Below, in pieces: positions 23,588-32,563 of a stretch of 33,660 nt of DNA. The stretch covers positions 1-33,660 of the forward strand of contig JALFIB010000259.1 in the NCBI GenBank assembly GCA_022776305.1, in the 5' to 3' direction. The stretch's first letter is position 1. Every line of letters begins with the position of its first letter. Source of the DNA: Lachnospiraceae bacterium (GTDB lineage: Bacteria; Bacillota; Clostridia; Lachnospirales; Lachnospiraceae). The notes beneath the pieces were generated by a model. The model was not told the DNA's origin and did not search any database. It saw only the letters and a list, made by a program, of their open reading frames with translations. Made by a program: the position numbers and the translations under genes.

Positions 23588-25048
23588 ATGGATTGCAGAA
23601 TTCATGAGCAGATGGAACCTACGGATAAGCTCAAAGAGGAGTGCGGCGTTTTCGGGATTTACGATTTTTCCGGAGAAGATGTAGCGTCTACGATTTATTA
23701 TGGGCTGTTCGCGTTGCAGCACCGCGGTCAGGAGAGCTGTGGTATTGCAGTCAGCGACACACATGGTCCGAAAGGAAAGGTTCTGTCGCATAAGGGCATG
23801 GGGCTAGTTAATGAGGTGTTTACCAGTGAGCATCTTGCGCAGATGAAAGGAGACATCGGGGTAGGCCATGTCAGGTATTCCACAGCCGGAGGCAGTACCC
23901 GGGAGAATGCACAGCCGCTGGTACTCAATTATGTAAAGGGTACGTTGGGACTGGCGCATAATGGCAACTTGATCAACGCACCGGAGCTTCGCAGGGAGTT
24001 GGAGCTGGGTGGCGCTATTTTCCAGACAACGATCGACACAGAAGTCATGGCTTATCATATTGCCAGAGAGCGAGTCAGAACAAAAAATGTAGAGGGTGCG
24101 GTAGCCAATGCCATGAAAAAGATGAAGGGTGCCTACTCTCTTATTGTCATGTCACCGCGTAAGCTGATCGGCGCACGGGATCCTTACGGATTCCGCCCGT
24201 TATGTATCGGAAAACGTGACAATGCTTATATTCTTGCTTCCGAGACGTGTGCCCTTGACACCATCGGGGCAGAGTTTATCCGGGATGTAGAGCCGGGTGA
24301 GATCGTTACCATCACGCCTACAGAGGGCATCGTATCAGACAAGAGCATGTGCCTAAAGCCGGATTCAAAAGAAACCACAGGAAGATGTATTTTTGAATAT
24401 ATTTATTTCGGAAGGCCGGACAGCCATTTAGACGGTATCAGCGTTTACAATTCCCGTCTCAAGGCCGGAAGGTTTCTGGCCATGGATTCGCCGGTAGAGG
24501 CTGATCTGGTAGTAGGCGTGCCGGAATCAGGAAATGTGGCGGCACTTGGCTATTCCATGGAATCAGGGATCCCATACGGTATGGCATTTTTTAAAAACAG
24601 TTATGTGGGACGTACTTTCATCAAACCGAAGCAGAGCAACCGGGAATCCAGCGTGCGCGTAAAGCTGAATGTGATGAGGGAAGCGGTAGAGGGAAAAAGG
24701 GTCATTATGATCGATGACTCCATCGTCCGTGGAACCACCAGCGACAGGATCGTGCGGATGCTCCGGGAGGCAGGTGCAAAGGAAGTACATATGCGCGTCA
24801 GTTCACCGCCATTTTTGTATCCCTGTTATTTCGGGACAGATGTACCGGCACGGGAACAGCTGATCGCATACAACCGGAGCGTTGAGGAGATTCGGCAGAT
24901 CATCGGGGCAGATTCCCTTGGCTATCTGCGTCTGGAACGCCTTCCGGAACTGGTAGACGGACGGCTGCCCATCTGTCAGGGATGCTTTACAGGCAAATAC
25001 CCGCTGGATCCTCCCAAAGAGGATATCCGCGGTGAGTATGATGCGTAG
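23588..25048 (+). CDS. purF: Amidophosphoribosyltransferase (glutamine PRPP amidotransferase)
   Basis: First committed enzyme of purine synthesis: it makes phosphoribosylamine from PRPP and glutamine (486 aa). It is of the Bacillus type, with a propeptide that is cut off to expose the catalytic Cys in EECGVFGIYD (about residue 20). The four Cys that hold an oxygen-sensitive 4Fe-4S cluster in that type are present in GRCIFEY, YPCYFG and ICQGCF. The PRPP loop is VIMIDDSIVRGTTS. ATG 23588 is 8 bases after AGGAGA; GTG 23582 is too close to it. The next genes are purB and purA, giving a partial purine block. The last codons are duplicated just downstream (see repeat at 25036). Confidence 0.97.
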   Translation: MDCRIHEQMEPTDKLKEECGVFGIYDFSGEDVASTIYYGLFALQHRGQESCGIAVSDTHGPKGKVLSHKGMGLVNEVFTSEHLAQMKGDIGVGHVRYSTAGGSTRENAQPLVLNYVKGTLGLAHNGNLINAPELRRELELGGAIFQTTIDTEVMAYHIARERVRTKNVEGAVANAMKKMKGAYSLIVMSPRKLIGARDPYGFRPLCIGKRDNAYILASETCALDTIGAEFIRDVEPGEIVTITPTEGIVSDKSMCLKPDSKETTGRCIFEYIYFGRPDSHLDGISVYNSRLKAGRFLAMDSPVEADLVVGVPESGNVAALGYSMESGIPYGMAFFKNSYVGRTFIKPKQSNRESSVRVKLNVMREAVEGKRVIMIDDSIVRGTTSDRIVRMLREAGAKEVHMRVSSPPFLYPCYFGTDVPAREQLIAYNRSVEEIRQIIGADSLGYLRLERLPELVDGRLPICQGCFTGKYPLDPPKEDIRGEYDA

Positions 25049-25092
25049 GTACCATATTCAGCGATGGGTATGATGCATAGGTGTCATATTCA
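25036..25092 (+). repeat. Tandem duplication of the purF 3' end (32-bp period)
   Basis: The 25-base stretch 25036–25060 recurs at 25068–25092 with 3 mismatches. The first copy includes the last codons and stop of purF, and the second lies wholly in the intergenic region. The remainder of the gap to purB (to 25208) holds A/T-rich DNA and a GAGGG/CCCTC mini-stem; no clear promoter hexamers were seen. Confidence 0.8.
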
Positions 25093-25208
25093 TTAAGAGG
25101 CATCAAGAAAAGGGTAACACTTAAATTTTATATAAATTGGGAGAGGGTACATACCGTTCCCTCATCCACAGATTATGGCGCAGCATATGCGTCACAGGAG
25201 GAAAACAT

Positions 25209-26642
25209 ATGAGCACAGACAGGTATCAAAGCCCGCTGTCAGAGCGTTATGCCAGCAAAGAGATGCAGTATATTTTTTCACCGGATATGAAGTTCCGGAC
25301 CTGGAGAAAGCTTTGGATCGCGCTGGCTGAGACGGAAAAGGAACTTGGACTTGATATTACGGACGAACAGATTGCGGAGCTGAAAGCATTTCAGGATGAC
25401 ATCAATTATGATGTGGCAAAGGAGCGCGAAAAAATCGTACGCCATGATGTTATGTCACACGTATATGCATACGGCGTACAGTGTCCGAAAGCCAAGCCAA
25501 TCATTCACTTGGGCGCGACTTCCTGCTACGTGGGAGACAATACAGATATTATCGTCATGACAGAGGCACTTCGCCTTGTTAAAAAGAAATTAGTCAATGT
25601 GATCGCACAGCTGGCAGACTTTGCACAGCAGTATAAATCACTTCCGACATTAGCATTTACCCATTTCCAGCCGGCACAGCCCACTACCGTGGGAAAAAGG
25701 GCAACTCTTTGGGCTCAGGAATTTTTGATGGATCTGGAAGACCTTGACTACGTTCTTTCATCCATGAAGCTTTTGGGATCCAAGGGGACTACGGGAACGC
25801 AGGCAAGCTTTTTAGAGCTTTTTGACGGAGATCAGGAAAAGATCGATAAGATCGACCCGATGATCGCGGAAAAAATGGGCTTTACTTCCTGTGTGGCAGT
25901 TTCCGGCCAGACGTATTCCAGAAAGACAGATACGAGAGTGTTGAATGTATTGGCAGGTATTGCGGCAAGTGCCCATAAGATGTCAAATGATATCCGCCTG
26001 CTGCAGCACTTAAAAGAAGTTGAAGAACCGTTCGAGAAGACACAGATAGGTTCCTCTGCTATGGCTTACAAGCGCAATCCTATGAGGAGCGAGAGAATCG
26101 CATCTCTTTCCCGTTATGTACTCTGCGACGCGTTGAACCCGGCGATCACTTCATCTTGTCAGTGGTTTGAGCGTACTTTGGATGATTCTGCCAACAAACG
26201 TCTTTCCATTCCGGAAGGCTTTTTGGCAGTGGACGGTATTCTGGATCTTTGCCTTAACGTTACTGACGGACTTAAAGTATATCCAAAGGTGATCGAAAAG
26301 AGGCTGATGGCTGAGCTTCCGTTTATGGCTACAGAAAACATTATGATGGATGCAGTAAAAGCAGGCGGTGACCGTCAGGAACTCCATGAGAAGATCCGTA
26401 CACTTTCCATGGAAGCGGCGCGGAACGTAAAAGAAGAAGGAAAAGAAAACAACCTTCTGGAACTGATCGCAGAAGATCCGTCTTTCAATATGTCACTGGA
26501 AGATCTGAAGAAATCAATGGATCCGTCCCGTTATATCGGACGTTCTAAAGAACAGGTAGAGCGCTTTGTAGAGACCGTTGTAAATCCGGTACTTGAGGCG
26601 AACAAAGAACTTCTCGGCGTAAAAGCAGAGATCAATGTCTAA
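25209..26642 (+). CDS. purB: Adenylosuccinate lyase
   Basis: Cleaves SAICAR to AICAR and adenylosuccinate to AMP, in each case releasing fumarate (477 aa). Superfamily signature GSSAMAYKRNPMRSE marks the flexible catalytic loop. HDVMSHVYAYG and HLGATSCYVGDN are other conserved regions, and FTHFQPAQPTTVGKR contains the acid/base His region. The sequence is of the longer, eukaryote-like type rather than the short Bacillus type. ATG 25209 with CAGGAGGAAAACAT upstream is preferred over the longer open frame from 25137. It is 18 bases from purA, so the two AMP-branch genes are co-transcribed. Confidence 0.97.
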   Translation: MSTDRYQSPLSERYASKEMQYIFSPDMKFRTWRKLWIALAETEKELGLDITDEQIAELKAFQDDINYDVAKEREKIVRHDVMSHVYAYGVQCPKAKPIIHLGATSCYVGDNTDIIVMTEALRLVKKKLVNVIAQLADFAQQYKSLPTLAFTHFQPAQPTTVGKRATLWAQEFLMDLEDLDYVLSSMKLLGSKGTTGTQASFLELFDGDQEKIDKIDPMIAEKMGFTSCVAVSGQTYSRKTDTRVLNVLAGIAASAHKMSNDIRLLQHLKEVEEPFEKTQIGSSAMAYKRNPMRSERIASLSRYVLCDALNPAITSSCQWFERTLDDSANKRLSIPEGFLAVDGILDLCLNVTDGLKVYPKVIEKRLMAELPFMATENIMMDAVKAGGDRQELHEKIRTLSMEAARNVKEEGKENNLLELIAEDPSFNMSLEDLKKSMDPSRYIGRSKEQVERFVETVVNPVLEANKELLGVKAEINV

Positions 26643-26660
26643 CAGGCAGGAGGAAATAAT

Positions 26661-27935
26661 ATGGTACAAGCAGTAGTTGGAGCCAATTGGGGAGACGAAG
26701 GAAAGGGTAAGATCACGGATATGCTCGCTGAAAAAGCGGACATTATCGTAAGATTCCAAGGAGGAGCAAACGCAGGACATACCATCGTAAATGATTACGG
26801 TAAATTTGCGCTGCATACACTTCCTTCCGGTGTATTTTATGGACATACCACGAGTATTATCGGAAATGGTGTAGCACTGAACATTCCGGTTCTTTTTAAT
26901 GAGGTAAAGAGCATTGTGGACCGCGGGGTTCCCGCGCCGAAGATTCTGGTGTCTGACCGTGCACAGATCGTAATGTCCTACCACATTCTTTTTGACCAGT
27001 ATGAGGAAGAACGTCTTGGCGGAAAATCATTCGGTTCCACAAAATCAGGAATCGCACCGTTTTATTCTGATAAATTCTCAAAAGTCGGTTTTCAGGTCAG
27101 CGAATTGTTTGACGATGCATTGCTGGAAGAGAAAGTACAGCGCATCTGCGATTTAAAGAATCCGCTCCTTGAGTACCTTTACCACAAACCGCTGCTTACT
27201 CCGGAAGGCCTTTTAAAGGAGCTTCATGAGTATAAGACAATGGTAGAGCCTTTCGTATGTGATACATCTGCATATTTGTATCAGGCGCTGAAGGAAGGAA
27301 AGAATATCCTGCTGGAGGGCCAGCTGGGCTCCCTGAAGGATCCGGACCACGGAATTTATCCAATGGTTACTTCTTCTTCCACATTGGCAGGTTACGGTGC
27401 GGTAGGCGCAGGTATCCCGCCTTATGAGATCAAGAAGATCGTTACCGTCTGCAAGGCTTATTCCAGTGCAGTAGGGGCAGGCGCATTCGTAAGTGAGATC
27501 TTTGGTGAGGAAGCAGATGAACTGCGCAGACGCGGCGGCGACGGCGGTGAGTTTGGTGCCACTACAGGACGTCCCAGAAGAATGGGATGGTTCGACTGCG
27601 TTGCTTCAAAATACGGCTGCAGGCTGCAGGGCACCACAGATGTAGCATTTACAGTACTTGATGTACTGGGATATCTGGATGAGATCCCGGTATGTGTGGG
27701 CTATGACATTGACGGAGAGGTGACCACAGACTTCCCGACCACAGCCCTTCTTGAAAAGGCAAAACCAGTCCTGAAAAAACTTCCGGGATGGAAATGCGAT
27801 ATCCGCGGTATCCGAAAATACGAAGACCTTCCGGAAAACTGCAGGAACTACATCGAATTTGTTGAAGAGCAGATCGGATTCCCGATTACCATGGTATCAA
27901 ACGGACCGGGAAGAAATGATATTATCTACAGATAA
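26661..27935 (+). CDS. purA: Adenylosuccinate synthetase
   Basis: Joins IMP and aspartate using GTP to make adenylosuccinate, the step before the second PurB reaction (424 aa). N-terminal GANWGDEGKGK holds the catalytic Asp and GTP loop, followed by RFQGGANAGHT. EGQLGSLKDPDHGIYPMVTSS replaces the usual EGAQG-type motif of the family's central loop, a small departure. GATTGRPRRMGWFD contains the Arg that closes on IMP. AGGAGGAAATAAT precedes ATG 26661. Its last 11 codons are tandemly duplicated after the stop codon. Confidence 0.97.
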   Translation: MVQAVVGANWGDEGKGKITDMLAEKADIIVRFQGGANAGHTIVNDYGKFALHTLPSGVFYGHTTSIIGNGVALNIPVLFNEVKSIVDRGVPAPKILVSDRAQIVMSYHILFDQYEEERLGGKSFGSTKSGIAPFYSDKFSKVGFQVSELFDDALLEEKVQRICDLKNPLLEYLYHKPLLTPEGLLKELHEYKTMVEPFVCDTSAYLYQALKEGKNILLEGQLGSLKDPDHGIYPMVTSSSTLAGYGAVGAGIPPYEIKKIVTVCKAYSSAVGAGAFVSEIFGEEADELRRRGGDGGEFGATTGRPRRMGWFDCVASKYGCRLQGTTDVAFTVLDVLGYLDEIPVCVGYDIDGEVTTDFPTTALLEKAKPVLKKLPGWKCDIRGIRKYEDLPENCRNYIEFVEEQIGFPITMVSNGPGRNDIIYR

Positions 27936-27992
27936 GTATAGCGGTACGGATCGGGAAGGAACGATATTATTTACAGAAAAGTATAGCGGTAA
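27903..27992 (+). repeat. Tandem duplication of the purA 3' end (45-bp period)
   Basis: 27903–27947 and 27948–27992 match at 39 of 45 positions. The first copy contains the last 10 codons and TAA; in the second the TAA has become AAA. The period is a multiple of three. This looks like a post-stop slippage or unequal-crossing product. Confidence 0.85.
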
Positions 27993-28063
27993 GGATGCCT
28001 GAGCTTTGTAAATCAAGATCAGAAAGCGAAGATCAAGCAGAATAGATAATAAAAGAGAAAATG

Positions 28064-28104
28064 CGGCGGTACAGGCCTTTGATAGGAGAAGGCTTGTACC
28101 GCCG
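28064..28104. terminator. Long hairpin between convergent purA and HAD genes
   Basis: A 15-bp stem CGGCGGTACAGGCCT/AGGCTTGTACCGCCG with one G-T pair. T-rich sequence is present only on the minus side (TTTTCTCTTTT), so it probably serves the HAD gene best, but it can act on both transcripts. Confidence 0.75.
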
Positions 28105-28111
28105 TGTTCTG

Positions 28112-28717
28112 TCATGAATGTAATAATGTTTCCAGTTCTGCGCAGGCTTGTTCGTAGCTTTGAAATACGATGCCATGGAAGCCAAGACTTTTCGCCGTTT
28201 CCACATTCGCAGGGCTGTCATCCAGAAAAACAGACTCTTCCGGAGTGATCTGTGGGTAATGCTCCATCAAAGTGCGGTAGATATCTGCATCCGGTTTGAT
28301 CTGGCGGACATCACAAGAAAAGATCCCGCCTTCCAGCACAGGCAGGAAATCCAGCGCCTGCTTTGTCTCTTCAATCATCCACTGAGAATAATTGGATAAA
28401 AAGTAAGTGTGGAATCCACGGCTTTGCAAAGATTTTATCCAGGGAATGGCGTATTCCTGACGATAAATACATGCCCCGGAATTTAAGAAGACCTTCAGCA
28501 CGTCCTCCCGGTACTGGGGAGCAAGGGAGGCGAAACCTTCCAGAAGCTGATCCATAGTCCAGACGCCGCGGTCCAGCTCCTTCCACACAGGGCCATAGAT
28601 CAAGGCCCGTGAGATAGCTTCAGCTTTTTCAGGCTCAAAACCATATTTTTTTATGTAACTCGGCCAGTCAAAGCCTACGAGAACTCCTCCGATATCAAAA
28701 ACCACATTGCGAATCAT
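28112..28717 (-). CDS. HAD-superfamily sugar-phosphatase-like hydrolase
   Basis: Cytoplasmic HAD subfamily IA hydrolase (201 aa), resembling YihX-type phosphatases. Motif I is VVFDIGGVL with nucleophile Asp8. The usual second Asp is Gly, as in this branch. Motif II is FLSNYS, motif III the Lys in QIKPDADIY, motif IV VFLDDSPANVETA. A helical cap lies at about residues 15–80. ATG at 28715–28717 is preferred; an upstream ATG at 28736 would overlap the preceding gene. The substrate cannot be told. It is co-transcribed with the small membrane protein gene, whose stop lies 4 bases upstream. Confidence 0.88.
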   Translation of the reverse strand: MIRNVVFDIGGVLVGFDWPSYIKKYGFEPEKAEAISRALIYGPVWKELDRGVWTMDQLLEGFASLAPQYREDVLKVFLNSGACIYRQEYAIPWIKSLQSRGFHTYFLSNYSQWMIEETKQALDFLPVLEGGIFSCDVRQIKPDADIYRTLMEHYPQITPEESVFLDDSPANVETAKSLGFHGIVFQSYEQACAELETLLHS

Positions 28718-28721
28718 AGGA

Positions 28722-28946
28722 TCATTTCTCCTTCTCATTTTTGGAATCCTGCCGGTTGTCCAATACTCGTGCGATCAGCATGAAAGCGTAGAGCAGGCAG
28801 GGGATGATAATGGTACATGCAATGGATGCCATGAGCATGTTTTTGCTGTTGGGATTAGAGGACAGTGCGAAAACTAAGGTGATGACGTACATGCCCACCA
28901 ACAGGATCGCGCCGATCAGCGCTAAAATGCGTTTTATTTTTTGCAT
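28722..28946 (-). CDS. Small two-pass membrane protein
   Basis: 74 aa with two hydrophobic segments (about residues 6–28 and 39–61), a short polar loop SSNPNSKN, and a charged cytoplasmic tail DNRQDSKNEKEK. Coding is supported by the clean open frame, AGAGGTATTACT just upstream of ATG, and tight coupling to the HAD gene. No family recognised. Confidence 0.7.
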   Translation of the reverse strand: MQKIKRILALIGAILLVGMYVITLVFALSSNPNSKNMLMASIACTIIIPCLLYAFMLIARVLDNRQDSKNEKEK

Positions 28947-29065
28947 AGTAATACCTCTTTTGTCTCTTTGGCCAGATCTGATGCGTCGGCCAGAATCTTA
29001 CTTTCTATGGTTTATCTCATGCCATTCTATCAGAAATGGAAGTAAAAAGGAAGAGCACAATTTTC

Positions 29066-29094
29066 TTGACATGCTTTTTGCCAGGAATTATAGT
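29066..29094 (+). promoter_or_regulatory. Sigma-A promoter of the rRNA methyltransferase gene
   Basis: TTGACA, exactly 17 bases, TATAGT. The leader of about 115 bases is A-rich with loose 16–18-base repeats beginning GTAAG/GTATAG. It lies in the 271-base gap between divergent genes. Confidence 0.75.
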
Positions 29095-29217
29095 GACAAT
29101 GTGGTAAAAAGAAAAGCCTGTAAAAGGCAGTAAGGAATAAGAAAAGTAAGAATAGGAACAAAAGTATAGAGGCAGAAAAAACATAGATAGAAATAAATAC
29201 AGAATGCGGAGGTAATG

Positions 29218-30420
29218 ATGGGCGAGACAGTGGCAACCTTAAAAAAAGGGGAAGGCAGGATGCTGAAATCAGGCGGTCTGTGGGTTTTTGACAATGAAAT
29301 AGAAAGCGTAGGCGGAACATTTGAAAACGGTGATATCGTATGTGTGCAGGACTTTGACGGCTACGGAATGGGAAAGGGCTTTATCAATGAAAATTCCAAG
29401 ATCCGGATCCGCATGCTCACAAGAAATCCGGATCAGGAAATTGATGAGGAATTTTTGCGTATGCGGGTGAAGAACGCATGGGATTACCGGAAACGAGTGT
29501 CAGATACGGGAAGTTGCCGTGTGATCTTTGGGGAGGCGGATTTTTTGCCCGGCATTGTTGTGGATAAGTTTTCAGATGTGCTGGTAGTACAATCTCTAGC
29601 CCTCGGTATTGACCGATTAAAGGAAAGGATCATAAGCCTTCTGAAAGAAGTGATGGCAGAAGACGGTATCACGATCCGGGGCGTCTATGAGAGAAGCGAT
29701 GCAAAGGTGCGCCGTCAGGAAGGAATGGAATTATACAAAGGATTTTTAGGAGCCCCCTTTGATACAAAAGTAGAGATAGAAGAAAACGGTGTCCGTTACA
29801 TGGTGGACGTGTGCGATGGGCAGAAAACAGGATTCTTTCTTGACCAGAAGTATAATCGTCTCGCTGTGCAGAGACTCTGTCAGGGTGCAAAAGTATTGGA
29901 CTGCTTTACCCATACGGGATCTTTTGCTCTAAATGCAGGACTGGGAGGAGCAAAAAACGTACTCGGCGTAGATGCCTCTGAGCTTGGAGTGGAACAGGCA
30001 CGGGAAAATGCCCGTTTAAACCATATGGAGGACCGGGTGGAATTCCTCTGCGCCGATGTGTTTGATTTATTGCCGGAGCTTGAGCGAAAAGGGGAGCAAT
30101 ATGATGTGGTCATCCTCGATCCCCCTGCATTTACAAAATCCAGAAATTCAGTAAAGAATGCCATCAAGGGATACCGAGAGATCAATATGAGAGGACTGAA
30201 GCTTGTAAAAGACGGCGGCTTTCTGGCCACCTGTTCCTGTTCTCATTTTATGACATACGAATTATTCACTCAGACGATCCAGCAGGCTGCAAAGAGCGCC
30301 CATAAACGCCTCCGTCAGGTGGAATACAGGACACAGGCTCCGGATCATCCGATCTTGTGGGCGGCAGATGAATCCTATTACCTGAAATTTTATATTTTTC
30401 AAGTGGTAGACGAGAAGTAA
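29218..30420 (+). CDS. 23S rRNA m5C methyltransferase, RlmI family
   Basis: Class I SAM methyltransferase of the RlmI type (400 aa), which in E. coli methylates C1962 of 23S rRNA. An N-terminal PUA-like RNA-binding domain covers about residues 1–75 (GGLWVFDNEIESVGG). The central beta region has YMVDVCDGQKTGFFLDQKYN. The SAM-binding domain has VLDCFTHTGSFALNAG, GVDASELGVEQA and DPPAFTKSR. TCSCSHFM carries the catalytic Cys. GGAGG is 5 bases before ATG 29218 and only 2 before ATG 29215, so the later start is chosen. The target position in this organism is inferred from the family. Confidence 0.93.
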   Translation: MGETVATLKKGEGRMLKSGGLWVFDNEIESVGGTFENGDIVCVQDFDGYGMGKGFINENSKIRIRMLTRNPDQEIDEEFLRMRVKNAWDYRKRVSDTGSCRVIFGEADFLPGIVVDKFSDVLVVQSLALGIDRLKERIISLLKEVMAEDGITIRGVYERSDAKVRRQEGMELYKGFLGAPFDTKVEIEENGVRYMVDVCDGQKTGFFLDQKYNRLAVQRLCQGAKVLDCFTHTGSFALNAGLGGAKNVLGVDASELGVEQARENARLNHMEDRVEFLCADVFDLLPELERKGEQYDVVILDPPAFTKSRNSVKNAIKGYREINMRGLKLVKDGGFLATCSCSHFMTYELFTQTIQQAAKSAHKRLRQVEYRTQAPDHPILWAADESYYLKFYIFQVVDEK

Positions 30421-30436
30421 GAAAGGAAGGGTACCC

Positions 30437-30691
30437 ATGCGCCTATTGCAGGTTCAAGAAGCATTAAAAGAAAAAAACATTACATACCAGTATACAGAGG
30501 AGGACGGATGCGGCAGTCTGGACTTCTTATTCAGAGGCCTTTCGTTCCATGTTTGGGAGTATTTTGACCAGATATGGGGAGCAGAAACCAATGTGTTCAA
30601 TGTGGGGCACAGTCAGGATCTGGAAGGAGATTACGAAGAAGTAATTGCAAAAGAAATATTGTCCTGGCCCGATATGCTTCCGGGGTCGTGA
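30437..30691 (+). CDS. Small conserved-looking protein, unknown function
   Basis: 84 aa, soluble, acidic, with several aromatic residues (GLSFHVWEYFDQIWG). AAGGAAGGG precedes ATG 30437, and the gene begins 16 bases after the rRNA methyltransferase stop, so they are likely co-transcribed. I do not recognise a family. Its stop is followed by a 20-bp tandem array. Confidence 0.7.
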   Translation: MRLLQVQEALKEKNITYQYTEEDGCGSLDFLFRGLSFHVWEYFDQIWGAETNVFNVGHSQDLEGDYEEVIAKEILSWPDMLPGS

Positions 30692-30737
30692 GAAAGAGTC
30701 ATCTACTTCCGAACCATAGAAAACTATAGAAAAATTA

Positions 30738-30797
30738 AGAAGACGTGGAAAAACCGTAGAAGACGTAGAAAAATCATAGAAGACGTAGAAAAATCAT
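30738..30797 (+). repeat. Three tandem 20-bp units
   Basis: Units at 30738, 30758 and 30778. The last two are identical (AGAAGACGTAGAAAAATCAT) and the first differs at 4 positions. Partial units flank them (ATAGAAAACT before, AGAAAAATATAGG after). Confidence 0.85.
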
Positions 30798-30812
30798 AGA
30801 AAAATATAGGAT

Positions 30813-30856
30813 GCAACCGTTCGTTGCGCACTTGCAAAGTGCACTTTCTTGTTTTG
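30813..30856 (+). terminator. Two short hairpins followed by T-rich DNA
   Basis: GCAAC-CGTTC-GTTGC, then GCACTT-GCA-AAGTGC, then ACTTTCTTGTTTT. It could terminate the 84-aa gene. Stems are short. Confidence 0.45.
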
Positions 30857-30942
30857 GCATACAAAAAATGGTATGGTTGGGATACTTGATGAGGCGAAAT
30901 AGAGCCTTAAAATATTATGTGGCAATATGAAAGGAGCATACA

Positions 30943-31962
30943 ATGGTTTTAGGTGACAAAATCATAAGACTGCGCAGGCAGAATGGCTGGTCGCAGGAGG
31001 AATTGGCCGAACAGCTTGGCATTTCACGCCAGTCCGTATCAAAATGGGAAAGCGGTACCTCGGTGCCGGATCTGGACAAGATCATTAAATTAAGCGGAAT
31101 CTTCAGAGTAAGTACCGATTATTTATTGAAAGAGGAATCCGAGGAGGCAGAAAGATCAATACCTCCTTATACGGAACCGGATACAGCAATCCAAAAGGCA
31201 GAGCGGAAAGTATCATTGGAAGAAGTCAGGGAGTATCTTGATCTGACGTCCGGATTGGCCGGGAAAATAGCTATTGGAGTGGCTTTATGTATCCTTGGAC
31301 CGGCAGTGTTGCTTGTATTGCTGAGTCTATCTCTTCCAAATGGTGCTGTTTCGGCTATTTTCAGTGAGGAGGCGGCCACTAGCTTAGGGGTGGTTCTTTT
31401 GCTCTTGCTTTGTGCTGCCGGTGTAGCTATTCTTATTACAAATGGTATGAAAACCGGTAAATATGAATTCTTTGAAAAAGAAGAATTAAGCCTTGAACCT
31501 GAAACAAAAGAGATGATAGAACAACAGAAAGCAGAGTTTGAACCTACATTTCGAAAATGTATCACCTGTGGCGTAACAATCTGCATATTATCGGTGGTTC
31601 CTCTTTTGCTTGCAGGTGGATTTGGCGCATCGGATCAGGTCTGCCTTTTATGTACAGTACTCTTGCTGCTTCTGATTGCAGCAGCCGTATATTTATTTGT
31701 CTGGTCCGGCATGATCCATGGAAGCTATGAAAAGGCATTGCAAGTAGGGGATTATACCCCTGAAAATAAGAGGTTAAGTAAAAAAACAGCGTGGTTTTCC
31801 GGTACTTATTGGTGTGTCATGGTAGCCATTTACTTATTTATCAGTTTTACTTATGTGGGCTGGCAGCGTTCATGGATCCTCTGGCCGGTGGCAGGAGTAC
31901 TGTTTGCCGCACTGTACCAGATCGTGAAAAACCATGCCCAAAAAGAATTGGAGAAATCATGA
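30943..31962 (+). CDS. XRE-family transcriptional regulator with membrane domain
   Basis: 339 aa. Residues 1–62 are a Cro/CI helix-turn-helix (IIRLRRQNGWSQEELAEQLG, then ISRQSVSKWESGTSVPD), followed by a polar linker. About six hydrophobic segments follow (near residues 105–128, 146–168, 207–226, 229–252, 279–300 and 306–325). Such membrane-tethered regulators are common in Clostridia; they probably sense an envelope signal, but none is known here. AAAGGAGC precedes ATG 30943. Its operator may be in the about 85 bases upstream, where AGGC/GCCT is the only small inverted repeat seen. It is followed by the metallopeptidase gene 10 bases later. Confidence 0.88.
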   Translation: MVLGDKIIRLRRQNGWSQEELAEQLGISRQSVSKWESGTSVPDLDKIIKLSGIFRVSTDYLLKEESEEAERSIPPYTEPDTAIQKAERKVSLEEVREYLDLTSGLAGKIAIGVALCILGPAVLLVLLSLSLPNGAVSAIFSEEAATSLGVVLLLLLCAAGVAILITNGMKTGKYEFFEKEELSLEPETKEMIEQQKAEFEPTFRKCITCGVTICILSVVPLLLAGGFGASDQVCLLCTVLLLLLIAAAVYLFVWSGMIHGSYEKALQVGDYTPENKRLSKKTAWFSGTYWCVMVAIYLFISFTYVGWQRSWILWPVAGVLFAALYQIVKNHAQKELEKS

Positions 31963-31972
31963 GGTTCATTGA

Positions 31973-32503
31973 ATGGAAGCATATACATTAGTCCGCTCGA
32001 AAAGAAAGACCCTTTCTGTCTCCCTTGACAAGAACGGAGCTGTCATTGTCCGTGCGCCTCTGAGGCTTCCTTTATACAGGATCGAGGAATTTGTGGAGAA
32101 GAGCCAGCCGTGGATTGAACGCAGACGAAAAGAAATGGAGATAAGAATACAAAAGAGGCGTGTCATAACGGAAAAGGAGCGGTCAGAGGGGATTGAGGCG
32201 GCGAAAGAGTATATTCCCCAGCGCGTGTCTTATTATGCTTCCCGCATGGGTGTGACCTATGGTAGAATTACCATCCGGGAGCAAAAAACGAGGTGGGGAA
32301 GCTGTAGCAGCAAAGGAAACCTAAATTTTAACTGGAAGCTGATGCTGATGCCGCAAGAAGTATTGGACTACGTAATTGTACATGAGCTTGCCCATCGTCT
32401 GGAAATGAACCATTCTGCGGGATTCTGGAAAATCGTGGAGAGAGAATTGCCGGATTATAAAGAACGGCGCAGCTTGCTCCGTAAATACGGGGAGACTTTG
32501 TAA
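31973..32503 (+). CDS. YgjP-like (M48-type, DUF45) zinc metallopeptidase
   Basis: 176-aa cytoplasmic protein of the YgjP/WLM-like family. The zinc motif is HELAH (residues 137–141) with a further His at about 147 in EMNHSAGFW. Upstream, TRWGSCSSKGNLNFNWKL is the family's other conserved block, and WIERRRKEM lies near residue 40. Physiological substrate is unknown. ATG 31973 begins 10 bases after the XRE regulator's stop, so both are probably one transcript. Confidence 0.9.
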   Translation: MEAYTLVRSKRKTLSVSLDKNGAVIVRAPLRLPLYRIEEFVEKSQPWIERRRKEMEIRIQKRRVITEKERSEGIEAAKEYIPQRVSYYASRMGVTYGRITIREQKTRWGSCSSKGNLNFNWKLMLMPQEVLDYVIVHELAHRLEMNHSAGFWKIVERELPDYKERRSLLRKYGETL

Positions 32504-32563
32504 AAAGTACCAAATAAAACTTAAAACAGCTCATAAGTTTGTTTATCTTTTATAATGAATGGG

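Noticed and set aside
28064-28104. Long hairpin considered as a small RNA or attachment site
   Set aside because: It lies between convergent genes with T-rich DNA on the minus side, so a shared terminator is the simpler reading.
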